Shown here piece by piece: positions 26,314 to 35,369 of a DNA stretch of 64,000 nt (positions are counted from its first letter, which is position 1; each line of letters begins with the position of its first letter). A program made the position numbers and the translations under genes. This DNA comes from JACDAN01 sp963847235 (GTDB lineage: Bacteria > Actinomycetota > Thermoleophilia > Gaiellales > Gaiellaceae), in contig CAWJYU010000011.1 of NCBI GenBank assembly GCA_963847235.1, forward strand, positions 71,960 through 135,959, written 5' to 3'. The notes beneath the pieces were generated by a model. It did not search any database and was not told where the DNA came from. It saw only the letters and a list, made by a program, of their open reading frames with translations.

Positions 26314-26547
26314 CTAGGAAACGGTGTCGCGCTCGCGCGGCGGTGCGGGCTCGGCGGCGCGCTCTTCGTCTTCGGCCGCCGGCAGCCGAGGCGGGGCCTC
26401 GTCGTCCTTGCCTGTGACGGCGTCCTTGAACTCGCGCATGCCCTTGCCGACCGACTTGCCGATCTCCGGGACGCGCTTCGCCCCGAAGAGGAGCAGGACG
26501 ACCACGAGGAAGATGAGGACTTCGGGAAGCCCGATGCCGAAGGGCAT
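26314..26547 (-). CDS. tatA: Twin-arginine translocase subunit TatA
   Basis: A 77-residue protein with the short N-terminal helix LPEVLIFLVVVLLLFGAKRV, the FGAKRVPE hinge, and an amphipathic helix (IGKSVGKGMREFKDAV), followed by a polar Asp/Pro-rich tail. It forms the protein-conducting pore of the Tat system. It is the first gene of the tat operon and is divergent from sufC. Confidence 0.92.
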   Translation of the reverse strand: MPFGIGLPEVLIFLVVVLLLFGAKRVPEIGKSVGKGMREFKDAVTGKDDEAPPRLPAAEDEERAAEPAPPRERDTVS

Positions 26548-26616
26548 ATCGGCACCTTAGCAGCGGTTTCGGAGTTCTCCGGAGGCAGAACCAACGCTGG
26601 TACGATGAGGCTTCGA

Positions 26617-26634
26617 GGCGGGCGTTTGCCCGCC
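26617..26634 (+). promoter_or_regulatory. Hairpin in the sufC 5' region
   Basis: GGCGGGC (26617-26623) and GCCCGCC (26628-26634) form a 7-bp stem with a GTTT loop, about 20 bases ahead of the sufC start. A TACGAT element at 26601-26606 could be a -10 just upstream. Role not known. Confidence 0.3.
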
Positions 26635-26655
26635 ACTCGTCTGAAAAGGAGCGGT

Positions 26656-27426
26656 TTGGCGCTACTGGAACTGAAGGACCTGCACGTCGCGCTCGAGGAC
26701 GGCACCGAGATCGTCAAGGGCGTCGATCTCGAGGTCGACACCGACCAGATCCACGCGATCATGGGCCCCAACGGCTCGGGGAAGTCGACCCTTGCCTATG
26801 CGCTGATGGGCCACCCGGCCTACGAGATCACCGAGGGGAAGGTCCTCTTCGACGGTGAGGACCTGACGGAGATGGAGGCGGACGAGCGCGCGCAGAAGGG
26901 CCTGTTCCTCGCCTTCCAGTATCCGCACGCCGTCCCGGGCGTCACCGTCACGAGCTTCATGCGCTCGGCGATCAACGCGATTCGCAAGGCACGCAAGGGC
27001 GAGGACGCCCCAATTCCGATCCCCGAGTTCCGCAAGGAGATGCTGGCGGCGATGGAGCGGCTGAGCATCCCGCGAGAGCTCGCCCAGCGCTACCTGAACG
27101 ACGGCTTCTCGGGCGGCGAGAAGAAGCGGGTCGAGATTCTCCAGATGGCGATGCTGAAGCCGCGGATCGCCGTGCTCGACGAAACCGACTCCGGGCTCGA
27201 CATCGACGCGCTGCGCATCGTCGCCGGCGGCGTCCGCGAGCTCGTCGGCCCCGAGATGGGCGCACTCGTGATCACGCACTACCAGCGGATCCTCAACTAC
27301 ATCGAGCCCGATTTCGTCCACGTTTTCGTCGACGGGAAGATCGTCGCCGAGGGCGGGTCGGAGCTTGCGCATACACTGGAAGCGGAAGGGTACGAGGCGT
27401 TCATGCCCGAGAAGGTGGAGAGCTGA
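26656..27426 (+). CDS. sufC: Fe-S cluster assembly ATPase SufC
   Basis: A 256-residue ABC ATPase of the SUF scaffold. Walker A is GPNGSGKST (about 37-45), the signature is SGGEKKRVEILQMA, and the Walker B region is VLDETDSGLDIDAL with the SufC-specific DSGLDID. The TTG at 26656 was chosen because AAAAGGAGC lies just ahead and the first strand starts at LELKDLHV. Its stop overlaps the sufB ATG by one base. It leads the SUF operon, which here lacks a sufR gene in front. Confidence 0.93.
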   Translation: MALLELKDLHVALEDGTEIVKGVDLEVDTDQIHAIMGPNGSGKSTLAYALMGHPAYEITEGKVLFDGEDLTEMEADERAQKGLFLAFQYPHAVPGVTVTSFMRSAINAIRKARKGEDAPIPIPEFRKEMLAAMERLSIPRELAQRYLNDGFSGGEKKRVEILQMAMLKPRIAVLDETDSGLDIDALRIVAGGVRELVGPEMGALVITHYQRILNYIEPDFVHVFVDGKIVAEGGSELAHTLEAEGYEAFMPEKVES

Positions 27427-28853
27427 TGGCGGTCACCGAGAGCGAGACCCAGGTCGTCGCCGAGATCGGCAGCGACTACAAGTACGGCTTCCACAGTCCC
27501 GACGCAGCCGAGGACTACTTCTTCAAGTCCGGCCGGGGCCTCTCTCGCGAGCTCGTGGCGGCGATCTCCGAGCACAAGAACGAGCCGCAGTGGATGCGGG
27601 ACTATCGACTCAGGTCGCTCGAGTACTTCCTGGCGCGCCCGCTCCCGGACTGGGGCGGCGACGTCTCCGAGATCGACTTCGACAACATCTTCTATTACAT
27701 CCGGCCGACCGAGAAGCAGGCCAAGTCCTGGGAGGATCTCCCGCCGGACATCAAGGACACCTGGGATCGGCTCGGGATTCCCGAGGCCGAGCGGAAGTTC
27801 CTCGCCGGCGTCGGCGCCCAGTACGAGAGCGAGGTCGTCTACCACAAGCTCAAGGAGGACCTCGAGAAGCAGGGCGTCCTGTTCCTCGACATGGACTCCG
27901 GGCTGCGCGAGCACGAGGACCTCGTCAAGCAGTACTTCGGGACGATCATCCCGGCGAACGACAACAAGTTCGCAGCGTTGAACTCCGCCGTCTGGTCGGG
28001 CGGGTCCTTCATCTACGTCCCGCCGGGTGTGCACATCGAGATGCCGCTCCAGGCCTACTTCCGCATCAACGCGGAGAACATGGGCCAGTTCGAGCGCACA
28101 CTGATCATCGTCGACGAAGGCGCCTTCGTGCACTACGTCGAGGGCTGCACGGCGCCGATCTACTCGAGCGACTCGCTGCACTCGGCCGTCGTCGAGATCA
28201 TCGTCAAGCCGGGTGGGCGCTGCCGGTACACGACGATCCAGAACTGGTCGACGAACGTCTACAACCTCGTCACCAAGCGCGCGGTCGCCTACGAGAACGC
28301 GACGATGGAGTGGGTCGACGGGAACCTCGGCTCGAAGCTGACGATGAAGTACCCGGCGATCTGGCTGATGGGCGAAGGCGCCCACGGCGAGGTGCTCTCG
28401 ATCGCGTTCGGCGGAGCCGGCCAGCACCAGGACGCCGGCGGGAAGGCAGTCCACGTTGCGCCGAACACGACCTCCGTCATCACCTCCAAATCGGTCTCGA
28501 AGAACGGCGGGCGAGCCGGCTACCGCGGCCTGCTCGAGGTGGCCAAGGGCGCACACGGCTCGAAGTCGAAGGTCGTCTGCGACGCGCTGATCCTCGACGA
28601 GGAGTCGCGCTCGGACACCTATCCGTACATGAAGATCGACGAGGACAACGTCGACATCGGCCACGAGGCGACGGTCTCGAAGATCGGCGAGGAGCAGCTC
28701 TTCTACCTGATGTCGCGCGGGCTCTCCGAGGCGGAGGCGTCCGCGATGATCGTCTCCGGCTTCGTCGAGCCGATCACGAAAGAACTTCCACTGGAGTACG
28801 CAGTCGAGTTGAACCGGCTGATCCAGCTCCAGATGGAAGGCTCCGTCGGTTGA
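27426..28853 (+). CDS. sufB: Fe-S cluster assembly scaffold SufB
   Basis: A 475-residue scaffold protein on which Fe-S clusters are built with SufC and SufD. The beta-helix core with SAVWSGGSFIYVPPGVHIE, ENMGQFERTLIIVDEGA, YVEGCTAPIYS and APNTTSVITSKSVSKNGGR is fully conserved, with the C-terminal GEEQLFYLMSRGLSE. The length is the usual one and no intein is present. Its stop overlaps the VOC gene start in TTGA. Confidence 0.95.
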   Translation: MAVTESETQVVAEIGSDYKYGFHSPDAAEDYFFKSGRGLSRELVAAISEHKNEPQWMRDYRLRSLEYFLARPLPDWGGDVSEIDFDNIFYYIRPTEKQAKSWEDLPPDIKDTWDRLGIPEAERKFLAGVGAQYESEVVYHKLKEDLEKQGVLFLDMDSGLREHEDLVKQYFGTIIPANDNKFAALNSAVWSGGSFIYVPPGVHIEMPLQAYFRINAENMGQFERTLIIVDEGAFVHYVEGCTAPIYSSDSLHSAVVEIIVKPGGRCRYTTIQNWSTNVYNLVTKRAVAYENATMEWVDGNLGSKLTMKYPAIWLMGEGAHGEVLSIAFGGAGQHQDAGGKAVHVAPNTTSVITSKSVSKNGGRAGYRGLLEVAKGAHGSKSKVVCDALILDEESRSDTYPYMKIDEDNVDIGHEATVSKIGEEQLFYLMSRGLSEAEASAMIVSGFVEPITKELPLEYAVELNRLIQLQMEGSVG

Positions 28854-29594
28854 TCCAGGTCCAGCACGTCGACTTCATCGCCCAGCCCGTCAGTGATCTG
28901 AAGCGGGCCGCCGAGTTCTACGGCGAAACGATCGGGCTGATGCGTAACCCGGCCTCGGGAGACCGCTGGGCGGAGTACGAGACCGGAAACCTCTCGATCG
29001 CCCTCTCGATGTACGGCGGCACTATCGGCCTGCGAGTCGAGGACGTGGATGCCGCGCGCGCCACGCTCGAGGGCGAGGGCCTCGAGTTCGGCATGGACAC
29101 GTTCGACTCCGGGGTCTGCAACGGCGCGCCGTTCACCGACCCGGACGGAAACCGGTTGCTGCTGCACCGCCGCTACGCGCCCTTGGACAGCTGGGAACTC
29201 GAGACCGGCGACGTCCAGCGCACGGATTTCATCGGCGTCTCGGTCACGGATCGCGCCCGGGGCGGCGAGTTCTACGGCGGCCGGCTGGGCCTGGCGCGGA
29301 ACGGGCTCTCGAGCGACGAGTGGCCCGAGTTCGGCGGCGACAACGTCGGGCTCGTCCTGAGCACGCCCAGAGCAGCGGCACGAGCCGGAGCACACCCCGC
29401 AGTTCTCGATCGCGTTTCGGGTGCCCGACGTGTCTGCGTCCATGGAGCGGCTCCGTCGCGAGGGCGTCGAGGTCGAGCCGGAGCAGCCGTACGATTCCGG
29501 CGTCTGCCACATGGCGTTCTTCCGCGACCCCGACGGTAACTCCCTGATCCTGCACCACCGCTACGCGCCGTACAGCGACGGCTCCAAGCCCTGA
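28850..29594 (+). CDS. Two-domain VOC (glyoxalase/dioxygenase fold) protein, one frameshift
   Basis: About 247 residues when read across one frame change. Domain one is VQHVDFIAQPVSDLKRAAEF to DPDGNRLLLHRRYAP; domain two is TDFIGVSVTDRARGGEF to DPDGNSLILHHRYAP. The shift lies near 29369, where an extra a in cgcccagagc separates VLSTP from the rest of domain two (QFSIAFRVPDVSASMERL). Each domain ends with a DPDGN..LLHRRY block containing the family metal glutamate/histidine positions in part. The TTG start overlaps sufB and the stop overlaps the next VOC gene. The substrate is unknown. Confidence 0.75.
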
Positions 29595-29965
29595 TGCAGG
29601 TCGAGCGAGTGGACTTCGTGTCGTTCCTGACGGAGGACATCACCCGTGCGAAGCGCTTCTACTCCGAGGTCCTCGAGCTCGAGCTCGAGACCGAAGCGGA
29701 GAACGACATGGAGTTTCGCGCCGGCCAGGTGACGCTGGACATCTTCAATCCAGCCAGCATCGGCCAGCCTTTTGCGCCGAGCCCCGCAGGTCTGGCGCTC
29801 CGTGTGCCTGATGTCGCCGAGGCTCGGTCGGAGCTCGAGGCGAAGGGCGTCGAGTTCGACGGCGAGACTGTCGACACGGGTGTCTGCCACATGGCCTTCT
29901 TCAAGGATCCGGACGGAAATACGCTGATGCTCCACCGGCGCTACGCACCGGTCGCGGAGGCCTGA
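29594..29965 (+). CDS. VOC-family protein
   Basis: A 123-residue single VOC domain: VERVDFVSFLTEDITRAKRF at the start and FFKDPDGNTLMLHRRYAP at the end. It is the third VOC domain in a row between sufB and sufD. Overlaps of one base link it to both neighbours. It may bind a metal or a small thiol; nothing in the sequence fixes the substrate. Confidence 0.8.
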   Translation: MQVERVDFVSFLTEDITRAKRFYSEVLELELETEAENDMEFRAGQVTLDIFNPASIGQPFAPSPAGLALRVPDVAEARSELEAKGVEFDGETVDTGVCHMAFFKDPDGNTLMLHRRYAPVAEA

Positions 29966-30321
29966 TGGAGGTCGAGCAGGTCGACTTCGTGTCCGTTCCG
30001 ACGCGCGACATCGCGCGGGCCGTGGCCTGGTACCGGGACGCCCTCGGGCTTCCGGTATCCGAGTACACGGAGGGCGAGGTGGAGACGCCGAATGTGACGC
30101 TCTCGTTCTGGAACCCCGAGGAGCAGGGTGAGCAGTTCGTTCGGAACGAGAGCGGGATCGGCCTGCGCGTTGCCGACGTCGAGGCGGCCGTCGAGGAGGC
30201 TCGCGGTCGCGGCGCCGAGGTGATGGGCATCCAGGACTCGGGCGTCTGCCACATGGGCTTCGTCAGGGATCCCGACGGGAACGTCCTGATCCTCCATCGA
30301 AGGTACAAGCCTCGTGGATAG
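29965..30321 (+). CDS. VOC-family protein
   Basis: A 118-residue VOC domain closely similar to the gene before it (VEQVDFVSVPTRDIARAVAW at the start, FVRDPDGNVLILHRRYKP at the end), so the two are recent paralogues. Its end overlaps the sufD start by 8 bases, tying it to the SUF operon. Confidence 0.8.
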   Translation: MEVEQVDFVSVPTRDIARAVAWYRDALGLPVSEYTEGEVETPNVTLSFWNPEEQGEQFVRNESGIGLRVADVEAAVEEARGRGAEVMGIQDSGVCHMGFVRDPDGNVLILHRRYKPRG

Positions 30322-31498
30322 GGCTGCCGCCGCCTCCCGCTACGCCGAGCTGCCGATGCCGTCCACGACCGACGAGCACTGGCGCTTCACCGACCTGAAG
30401 GGCTTCGACCCCGAGGCCTTCGTCTCCAACGGCCACGTCCCGGTGCCAGGCACCGAGACCGGTCTGCCGGAGACGATGCTCGATGTGGACACGTCCGGCC
30501 TGGCCGTGGTGCGCGAGGGCGGGATCTCGATCGAGCGTTCGCCCGACCCGCGCATCACGTTCGAGCCGTTCACCGACCACGAGCGGCTCGGCGAGCTCGT
30601 CGGGACGGACGAGAAGTTCGCGGCCCACAACGCCGCGGTCTGGGAGCACGGCCTGCTCGTCGTGGTGCCGAAGGGCGTCGAGCTCGAGCAGCCGCTCGTC
30701 ATTCGGATCGTCAACTCGACCGAGGGCGGCGCTCTCTTCTTCCGGCTGCTCGTGATCGCCGAGCCTGAGAGTCGCTTCTCACTGATCGAGGACTCCGCGT
30801 CGGCCTCGCCCGAGCTCGAGGGCTACACGAACTCGGTGACCGAGATCTTCGTCGAGCAGGCGGCGAAGCTCGAGTACGTCTCGATCCAGAACCTCTCGCA
30901 AAACACGTGGCACTTCGCCTCCCACCACGCGCGGGTCGAGCGGGACGCCGAGCTGGACTGGGTCGCGGGCGGCTTCGGCTCGCGCCGCGGCAAGGTCTGG
31001 ATCCAGAACGACCTGACCGGGCCGGGCGCGACTTCCCGGGTCACCGGCGCCTACTTCGCCGACGGCGACCAGCACCTGGACTACGACACCTACCAGCTCC
31101 ACTCGGCGCCGAACACCACGTCCGACTTCGCGTTCAAGGGCGCGCTCCGCGACCACGCCACGGCCGTCTGGCGCGGGATGATTCGCGTCGAGAAGGACGC
31201 CCAGCGGACGAACGCCTACCAGGAGAACAGGAACCTCATGCTGTCGCCCACGACGCACGCGGTGCCGATTCCGGGCCTGGAAATCCTCGCGAACGACGTC
31301 CGCTGCACGCACGGCGCGACCGTCGGCCAGGTCGATCGCGACCAGCTCTTCTACCTGATGGCGCGCGGCCTCTCCCGCGGCGAGGCGGAGCGGCTGATCG
31401 TCCGCGGCTTCTTCACAGACGTGCTCGCCCGTGTCGAGCTCGAGCCGGTGCGCGAGGCGCTCGGCGACGCGCTCGAAGCCCGCATCCCGCAGGCGTAG
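30314..31498 (+). CDS. sufD: Fe-S cluster assembly protein SufD
   Basis: A 394-residue partner of SufB in the SufBC2D scaffold. The N-terminal part has the HWRFTDLKGFDPEAF motif and the beta-helix core ends with QENRNLMLSPTTHAVPIPGLEI and GATVGQVDRDQLFYLMARGL. The GTG start at 30314 overlaps the VOC gene. A copy of the GGTGCCAGGCACC palindrome (30442-30454) lies inside the coding region and is read as VPGT. Fe-S assembly continues with sufS and sufU about 4 kb further on. Confidence 0.92.
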   Translation: MDRAAAASRYAELPMPSTTDEHWRFTDLKGFDPEAFVSNGHVPVPGTETGLPETMLDVDTSGLAVVREGGISIERSPDPRITFEPFTDHERLGELVGTDEKFAAHNAAVWEHGLLVVVPKGVELEQPLVIRIVNSTEGGALFFRLLVIAEPESRFSLIEDSASASPELEGYTNSVTEIFVEQAAKLEYVSIQNLSQNTWHFASHHARVERDAELDWVAGGFGSRRGKVWIQNDLTGPGATSRVTGAYFADGDQHLDYDTYQLHSAPNTTSDFAFKGALRDHATAVWRGMIRVEKDAQRTNAYQENRNLMLSPTTHAVPIPGLEILANDVRCTHGATVGQVDRDQLFYLMARGLSRGEAERLIVRGFFTDVLARVELEPVREALGDALEARIPQA

Positions 31499-31546
31499 GG
31501 CCCAACATTAAGCCGGCCGTAATGGTCGTCAGCCTACGCTGAGCCC

Positions 31547-33166
31547 GTGATCCTGCTCGGGATCGCCTTCCTCGCCGGCCTGATCACGGCCATCTCGCCG
31601 TGCGTCCTGCCCGTGCTCCCGATTCTGCTCGGCGGGGGAGCGTCGGGCCGGCGGCCGTTCGGGATCATCCTCGGCCTCGTCGGGAGCTTCAGCGTCTTCA
31701 CCGTGATCGGCGCTTCACTCCTCGATTCGCTGGGGCTGCCGCAGGACACCTTGCGGAATCTCGCGATCGTGCTGCTCCTGCTGCTAGCCGCGACGCTGCT
31801 CTTCCCGGCGGTCGCGCGGCTCGCTGAGCGCCCGCTGCTTTTCCTCACCCGCCGGCGGCCGCTCACCGAGAGCAACGGCGTCCTCCTCGGCGTGAGCCTC
31901 GGGCTCGTCTTCGTGCCATGTGCCGGTCCTGTGCTCGCGGCCGTGACCGCGCTGTCGGCGACCGGGGGCGGCGGCCTCGAGACGTTCTTCGTCGCCGTCG
32001 CGTACGCGAGCGGCGCCGCCGTGCCGATGCTCGCGATCGCCGTGGGGAGCAAGCGCCTCACGGACGGAGTTGGATTCCTCCGCCGCCACGCGGAGACGAC
32101 GCGACGTGCGGCCGGCGCCCTCATCGCCGTCTCCGCCGTCGCGATCGCGCTCGGGGCCGACCAGCGGTTCACGACCGCCGTGCCCGGCTACACGGAGGCG
32201 TTGCAGGAGAAGATCGAGCAGAGCTCGACGGCGGAGCGCGAGCTTGCGAGGATGCGACGCACCGGCGATCAGCCCGCGCTGGTCGCGAGCGAAGCGCAGC
32301 GCGCGCCTGAGCTCGGGGGAATCGTCGGCTGGATCAACAGCGACCCGACCTCGCTTCGCCGGCTGCGCGGCCGGGTCGTGCTGGTCGACTTCTGGACCTA
32401 CTCGTGCGTGAACTGCCTCCGTACGCTGCCTCACCTCAAGAAGTGGGACCGCGCGTACCGAGATGACGGACTGACGATCGTCGGCGTCCACTCGCCCGAG
32501 TTCGCCTTCGAGCGGGAGCCCGACAACGTGCGCAGCGCGGTGCGCAAGCTCGGGATCCGCTACCCGGTCGCGCTCGACAACGACTTCGTCACCTGGACGA
32601 ACTACGCGAACCAGTATTGGCCTGCGAAGTACCTGATCGACCGGTCGGGACGCGTCCGCTACTACCACTACGGCGAAGGCGAGTACGAGGAGACGGAGCG
32701 GCAGATCCGCCGCTACCTCGGCTCGGGCGTCAGCGGCGAAGTCTCGGAGGTGGCCGACCGGACGCCGAGAGGTCCCCTCACACCCGAGACGTACCTCGGC
32801 TTCGAGCGGCTCGCCAACTTCGTCGGGAGCCGGGTCGTCCCGAACCACGAGGGCTCGTACAGCTTCCCGGCGTTCCTCGGGCCGGGCCAACTCGCCTACG
32901 AGGGCCGCCTGGTCGTCGAGCCGGAGCGGATCGTGGCGAAGCGCGGGGCCAAGCTGCGCATCCAGTTCACCGCCCGCGAGGTGAACCTCGTCCTGGGAGG
33001 GACCGGCAGGCTCGAGGTCCTGCTCGACGGCAGGCCACGCCGGACGATCTCGATCGGCGGCGAGCCGCGTCTCTACCGGCTGCTGGAGCTGCCGGAGCTC
33101 CACGAGGGCCTGCTCGAGCTGCGCTTCACGCCGGGCCTCTCGGCGTACGCGTTCACGTTCGGCTGA
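31547..33166 (+). CDS. DipZ-like fusion: CcdA membrane domain with thioredoxin-like domain
   Basis: A 539-residue protein. The first 215 residues form a CcdA/DsbD-type six-helix domain with its two redox cysteines in SPCVLPVLP and VPCAGPVLA. After a linker comes a thioredoxin-like domain with active site CVNC in YSCVNCLRTLP (about residue 288), then a beta-rich C-terminal domain of the DipZ type. Such proteins carry electrons across the membrane to outer-face thiols and help cytochrome c maturation, which fits the nearby c-type cytochrome genes. It starts with GTG, 48 bases after sufD. Confidence 0.88.
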   Translation: MILLGIAFLAGLITAISPCVLPVLPILLGGGASGRRPFGIILGLVGSFSVFTVIGASLLDSLGLPQDTLRNLAIVLLLLLAATLLFPAVARLAERPLLFLTRRRPLTESNGVLLGVSLGLVFVPCAGPVLAAVTALSATGGGGLETFFVAVAYASGAAVPMLAIAVGSKRLTDGVGFLRRHAETTRRAAGALIAVSAVAIALGADQRFTTAVPGYTEALQEKIEQSSTAERELARMRRTGDQPALVASEAQRAPELGGIVGWINSDPTSLRRLRGRVVLVDFWTYSCVNCLRTLPHLKKWDRAYRDDGLTIVGVHSPEFAFEREPDNVRSAVRKLGIRYPVALDNDFVTWTNYANQYWPAKYLIDRSGRVRYYHYGEGEYEETERQIRRYLGSGVSGEVSEVADRTPRGPLTPETYLGFERLANFVGSRVVPNHEGSYSFPAFLGPGQLAYEGRLVVEPERIVAKRGAKLRIQFTAREVNLVLGGTGRLEVLLDGRPRRTISIGGEPRLYRLLELPELHEGLLELRFTPGLSAYAFTFG

Positions 33167-33271
33167 GTCCGGCCGGTTCAAACGCTGGTCCGGCGCCTGC
33201 CGCGGCACACGCGGGTGTGTCGTGCGGATGAATCGCGCCCGTTCCGTTCGCGCAACGTTCGTGCGCCGCCG

Positions 33272-34654
33272 CTAGGCGTTCGCGCCGCGCAGACAGTCGA
33301 CGTAGTACCTGCCGGCGAGGAAGCGCCGGCAGTCGGCGCGCCTGGCGGCCGCCGAGCTGTGCTTGACGGCGACGATCGAGCCGATCCCGTACGCGCAGTA
33401 GGAGCGGTGCGCCGGCTTCGCGAGCTCGCACAGCCGCGCCGCCCGGAGGTCGGCCGGATCGGTGTTGAGGATGTCCCGAACCGCGCCGAAGATGCACTGC
33501 TCCTCGCCGCTTCCCGCGTTCGCACAGAGCTCCCGAGCCTTGGCGGGGTCCTGCCGAGAGTTCCCCGACGCGTCACGTCCGTACGACTGGAAGCACAGCT
33601 CGACGAAGCCCTCCTCGCTTTTCCGGCACCAGTCGGCCGCCTTCTTCCAGTCCCAGCCGACGCGCGGCAGGATCTGCGAGGTGACCAGCAGGTAGCAGTA
33701 CGTCTTGTCCGACCGCGAGACGATCCCGCACGGGTAGAGCAGGTCGTTCTTCTTCAGCCACGGCGAGGTGATCCCGTAGGACGACTGCTGGTTCTCCATG
33801 AAGACGCCGCCGCTGCACGAGACCTGGTCGAAGTTGGTGCCGAGCCGGTGGCAGAGCCGCAGCGCGCCCGGCAGGTCGTACAGCGTGTAGAGCATCAGCC
33901 CGTGGCCGAGGCCGTGGACGCACTGGTAGTAGACGAACGAGCTCGACGTGCTCTTCGTCTGCTCGCAGACCGTGCGCGCGACCGACGCGACCTTCGTTTT
34001 CGGGACATCGGCGAGCTTCCACTCGAGCAGGCCGTGGTAGTAGCCGGACGCGCAGATCCCGTTTCCCTCGGCGAGCGCGGTGCCGACGTCGCCGTCGTGG
34101 TGCTGGAGCGAGGCGGCGCCGATCGTGTGGGCGATCCGGTGGCAGTCCGCCTCGACGGCGTCCTCCCCGAGCTTCTCCTCGAAGAGTGCGAGGGCGGGCT
34201 TCGGGCCCTCGCGAAACGCGATGTTGCCGAACGCCTGCCGCCGGCAGTCCGCGTCGAGGCATCCTTCGAGCCGCTGCGTGTTGGGCTTGAACGGCTTGAT
34301 CTTCGCGACTGCCGCGGCGGCCTGGCCCGACTCCCCGCCCGACACGAATGTGGCGACGTCGCGGATCTCCTGCTCGGTGAGCTCGCCCTCGAACGACGGC
34401 ATCCCCCCGCCACCGATCTTCACCTTGCTGACGACTTCGTCGAAGGACGGGCTCGCGTCGTCGAGGTTCGGGCCGACCGAGCCGCTCGACCCGGCGGCCT
34501 CGAGCGTGTGGCAGTTGCCGCAGCCGGCGTCGGCGAACACCTTGGCGCCCGGAGAGGAACTGGACTCGGGCGAGTCGGAGGAGTCGTCTCCGCCGCACCC
34601 CGTGAGGAGCCCGACGCAGGCGAGAACGGTCAGCGTTGCGAGCCTGGGGCGCAT
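33272..34654 (-). CDS. Lipoprotein: cytochrome c domain fused to a Cys/His-rich domain
   Basis: A 460-residue protein. Lipobox LLTGC gives C20 as the lipid site, and a monoheme cytochrome c domain follows (CGNCH at 45-49; GGGMPSFEGELTEQEIRDV for the distal Met). From about residue 120 to the end is a large domain with some twenty cysteines and recurring histidines: CHRIAHTIGAA, SGYYHGLLEW, CVHGLGHGLM, CSGGVFMEN. I do not recognise this domain. The Cys-x-His pattern suggests disulfides or metal binding. The DipZ-like thiol-redox gene converges on it, which fits a disulfide-rich outer-face protein. Confidence 0.75.
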   Translation of the reverse strand: MRPRLATLTVLACVGLLTGCGGDDSSDSPESSSSPGAKVFADAGCGNCHTLEAAGSSGSVGPNLDDASPSFDEVVSKVKIGGGGMPSFEGELTEQEIRDVATFVSGGESGQAAAAVAKIKPFKPNTQRLEGCLDADCRRQAFGNIAFREGPKPALALFEEKLGEDAVEADCHRIAHTIGAASLQHHDGDVGTALAEGNGICASGYYHGLLEWKLADVPKTKVASVARTVCEQTKSTSSSFVYYQCVHGLGHGLMLYTLYDLPGALRLCHRLGTNFDQVSCSGGVFMENQQSSYGITSPWLKKNDLLYPCGIVSRSDKTYCYLLVTSQILPRVGWDWKKAADWCRKSEEGFVELCFQSYGRDASGNSRQDPAKARELCANAGSGEEQCIFGAVRDILNTDPADLRAARLCELAKPAHRSYCAYGIGSIVAVKHSSAAARRADCRRFLAGRYYVDCLRGANA

Positions 34655-34689
34655 CGTCCGAAGAGTAGTGGGGATACCCTGACGAACCG

Positions 34690-35340
34690 ATGGTCGGATG
34701 CTGCTCCCGGCAGGGATACGACGATTTCTTCACAGAGAAGATCGCAAGGCGTGACGCCCGGATGTACCGGCGGCGCGGTCTCGACGCGAATGGGCGCCGT
34801 ATCGTCGGCTTCGTCGCTCGCCGAGGCGTCGAGGGAGCGACCGTGCTCGACGTCGGCGGTGGAAACGGCGCGCTCGGGCTCGAGCTGCTGAAGGCCGGGG
34901 CGGAGCGCGCGATCACCGTCGAGCTCTCGTCGTCGTACGACACGACCGCGACGGAGCTCGCCCGGGAGGCCGGGTTCGAGGACCGGATCGAGCGGCGAAT
35001 CATCGACTTCGCGGAGGCCGCCGAGGAGCTCCCCGAAGGCGACGTCGTCGTCATGCACCGCGTCGTCTGTTGCTATCCCGAAGGCGAGTCGCTCGTCGCG
35101 GCTGCGGCCGGTCGCGCGCGGCGCATCCTCGCCTTCAGCCTTCCCGCGCCGGACCTGGTGGACAAAGCTCGGCGCCACGGGCGTCAACGTCGTCCTCGCT
35201 GCACGCCGCATGGAGTACCGCGCCTACATCCACCGCCCGAACTGCTTCTTCGCCGCCGCAGAGCAAGCCGGGGCGGCCAAGCGTCGTGGGAGCACGACGA
35301 CACGCTCTGGCGCGTCGCCGGCTTCGAGCGCGCATCCTGA
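34690..35340 (+). CDS. Class I SAM-dependent methyltransferase, internally frameshifted
   Basis: A 216-residue reading frame with the SAM motif TVLDVGGGNGALGLELL (near residue 52) and the later VVVMHRVVCCYPEGE. Between about 35165 and 35280 the frame is wrong: reading one frame over gives KLGATGVNVVLAARRMEYRA and NCFFAAAEQAG, the expected middle of such enzymes, and the original frame resumes at EHDDTLWRVAGFER. So one base was gained near 35164 (run of a) and one lost further on. The substrate is unknown. It is divergent from the cytochrome lipoprotein gene. Confidence 0.75.
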   Translation: MVGCCSRQGYDDFFTEKIARRDARMYRRRGLDANGRRIVGFVARRGVEGATVLDVGGGNGALGLELLKAGAERAITVELSSSYDTTATELAREAGFEDRIERRIIDFAEAAEELPEGDVVVMHRVVCCYPEGESLVAAAAGRARRILAFSLPAPDLVDKARRHGRQRRPRCTPHGVPRLHPPPELLLRRRRASRGGQASWEHDDTLWRVAGFERAS

Positions 35341-35369
35341 GCCTCCACCGGCGGGGCTACGATGGCTCC

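Noticed and set aside
27297..28664. Long open frame of 455 codons on the minus strand across sufB
   Set aside because: It is antisense to a fully conserved sufB and its product is the Asp/Arg/Leu/Val-rich pattern that high-GC genes give on the opposite strand; no family features.
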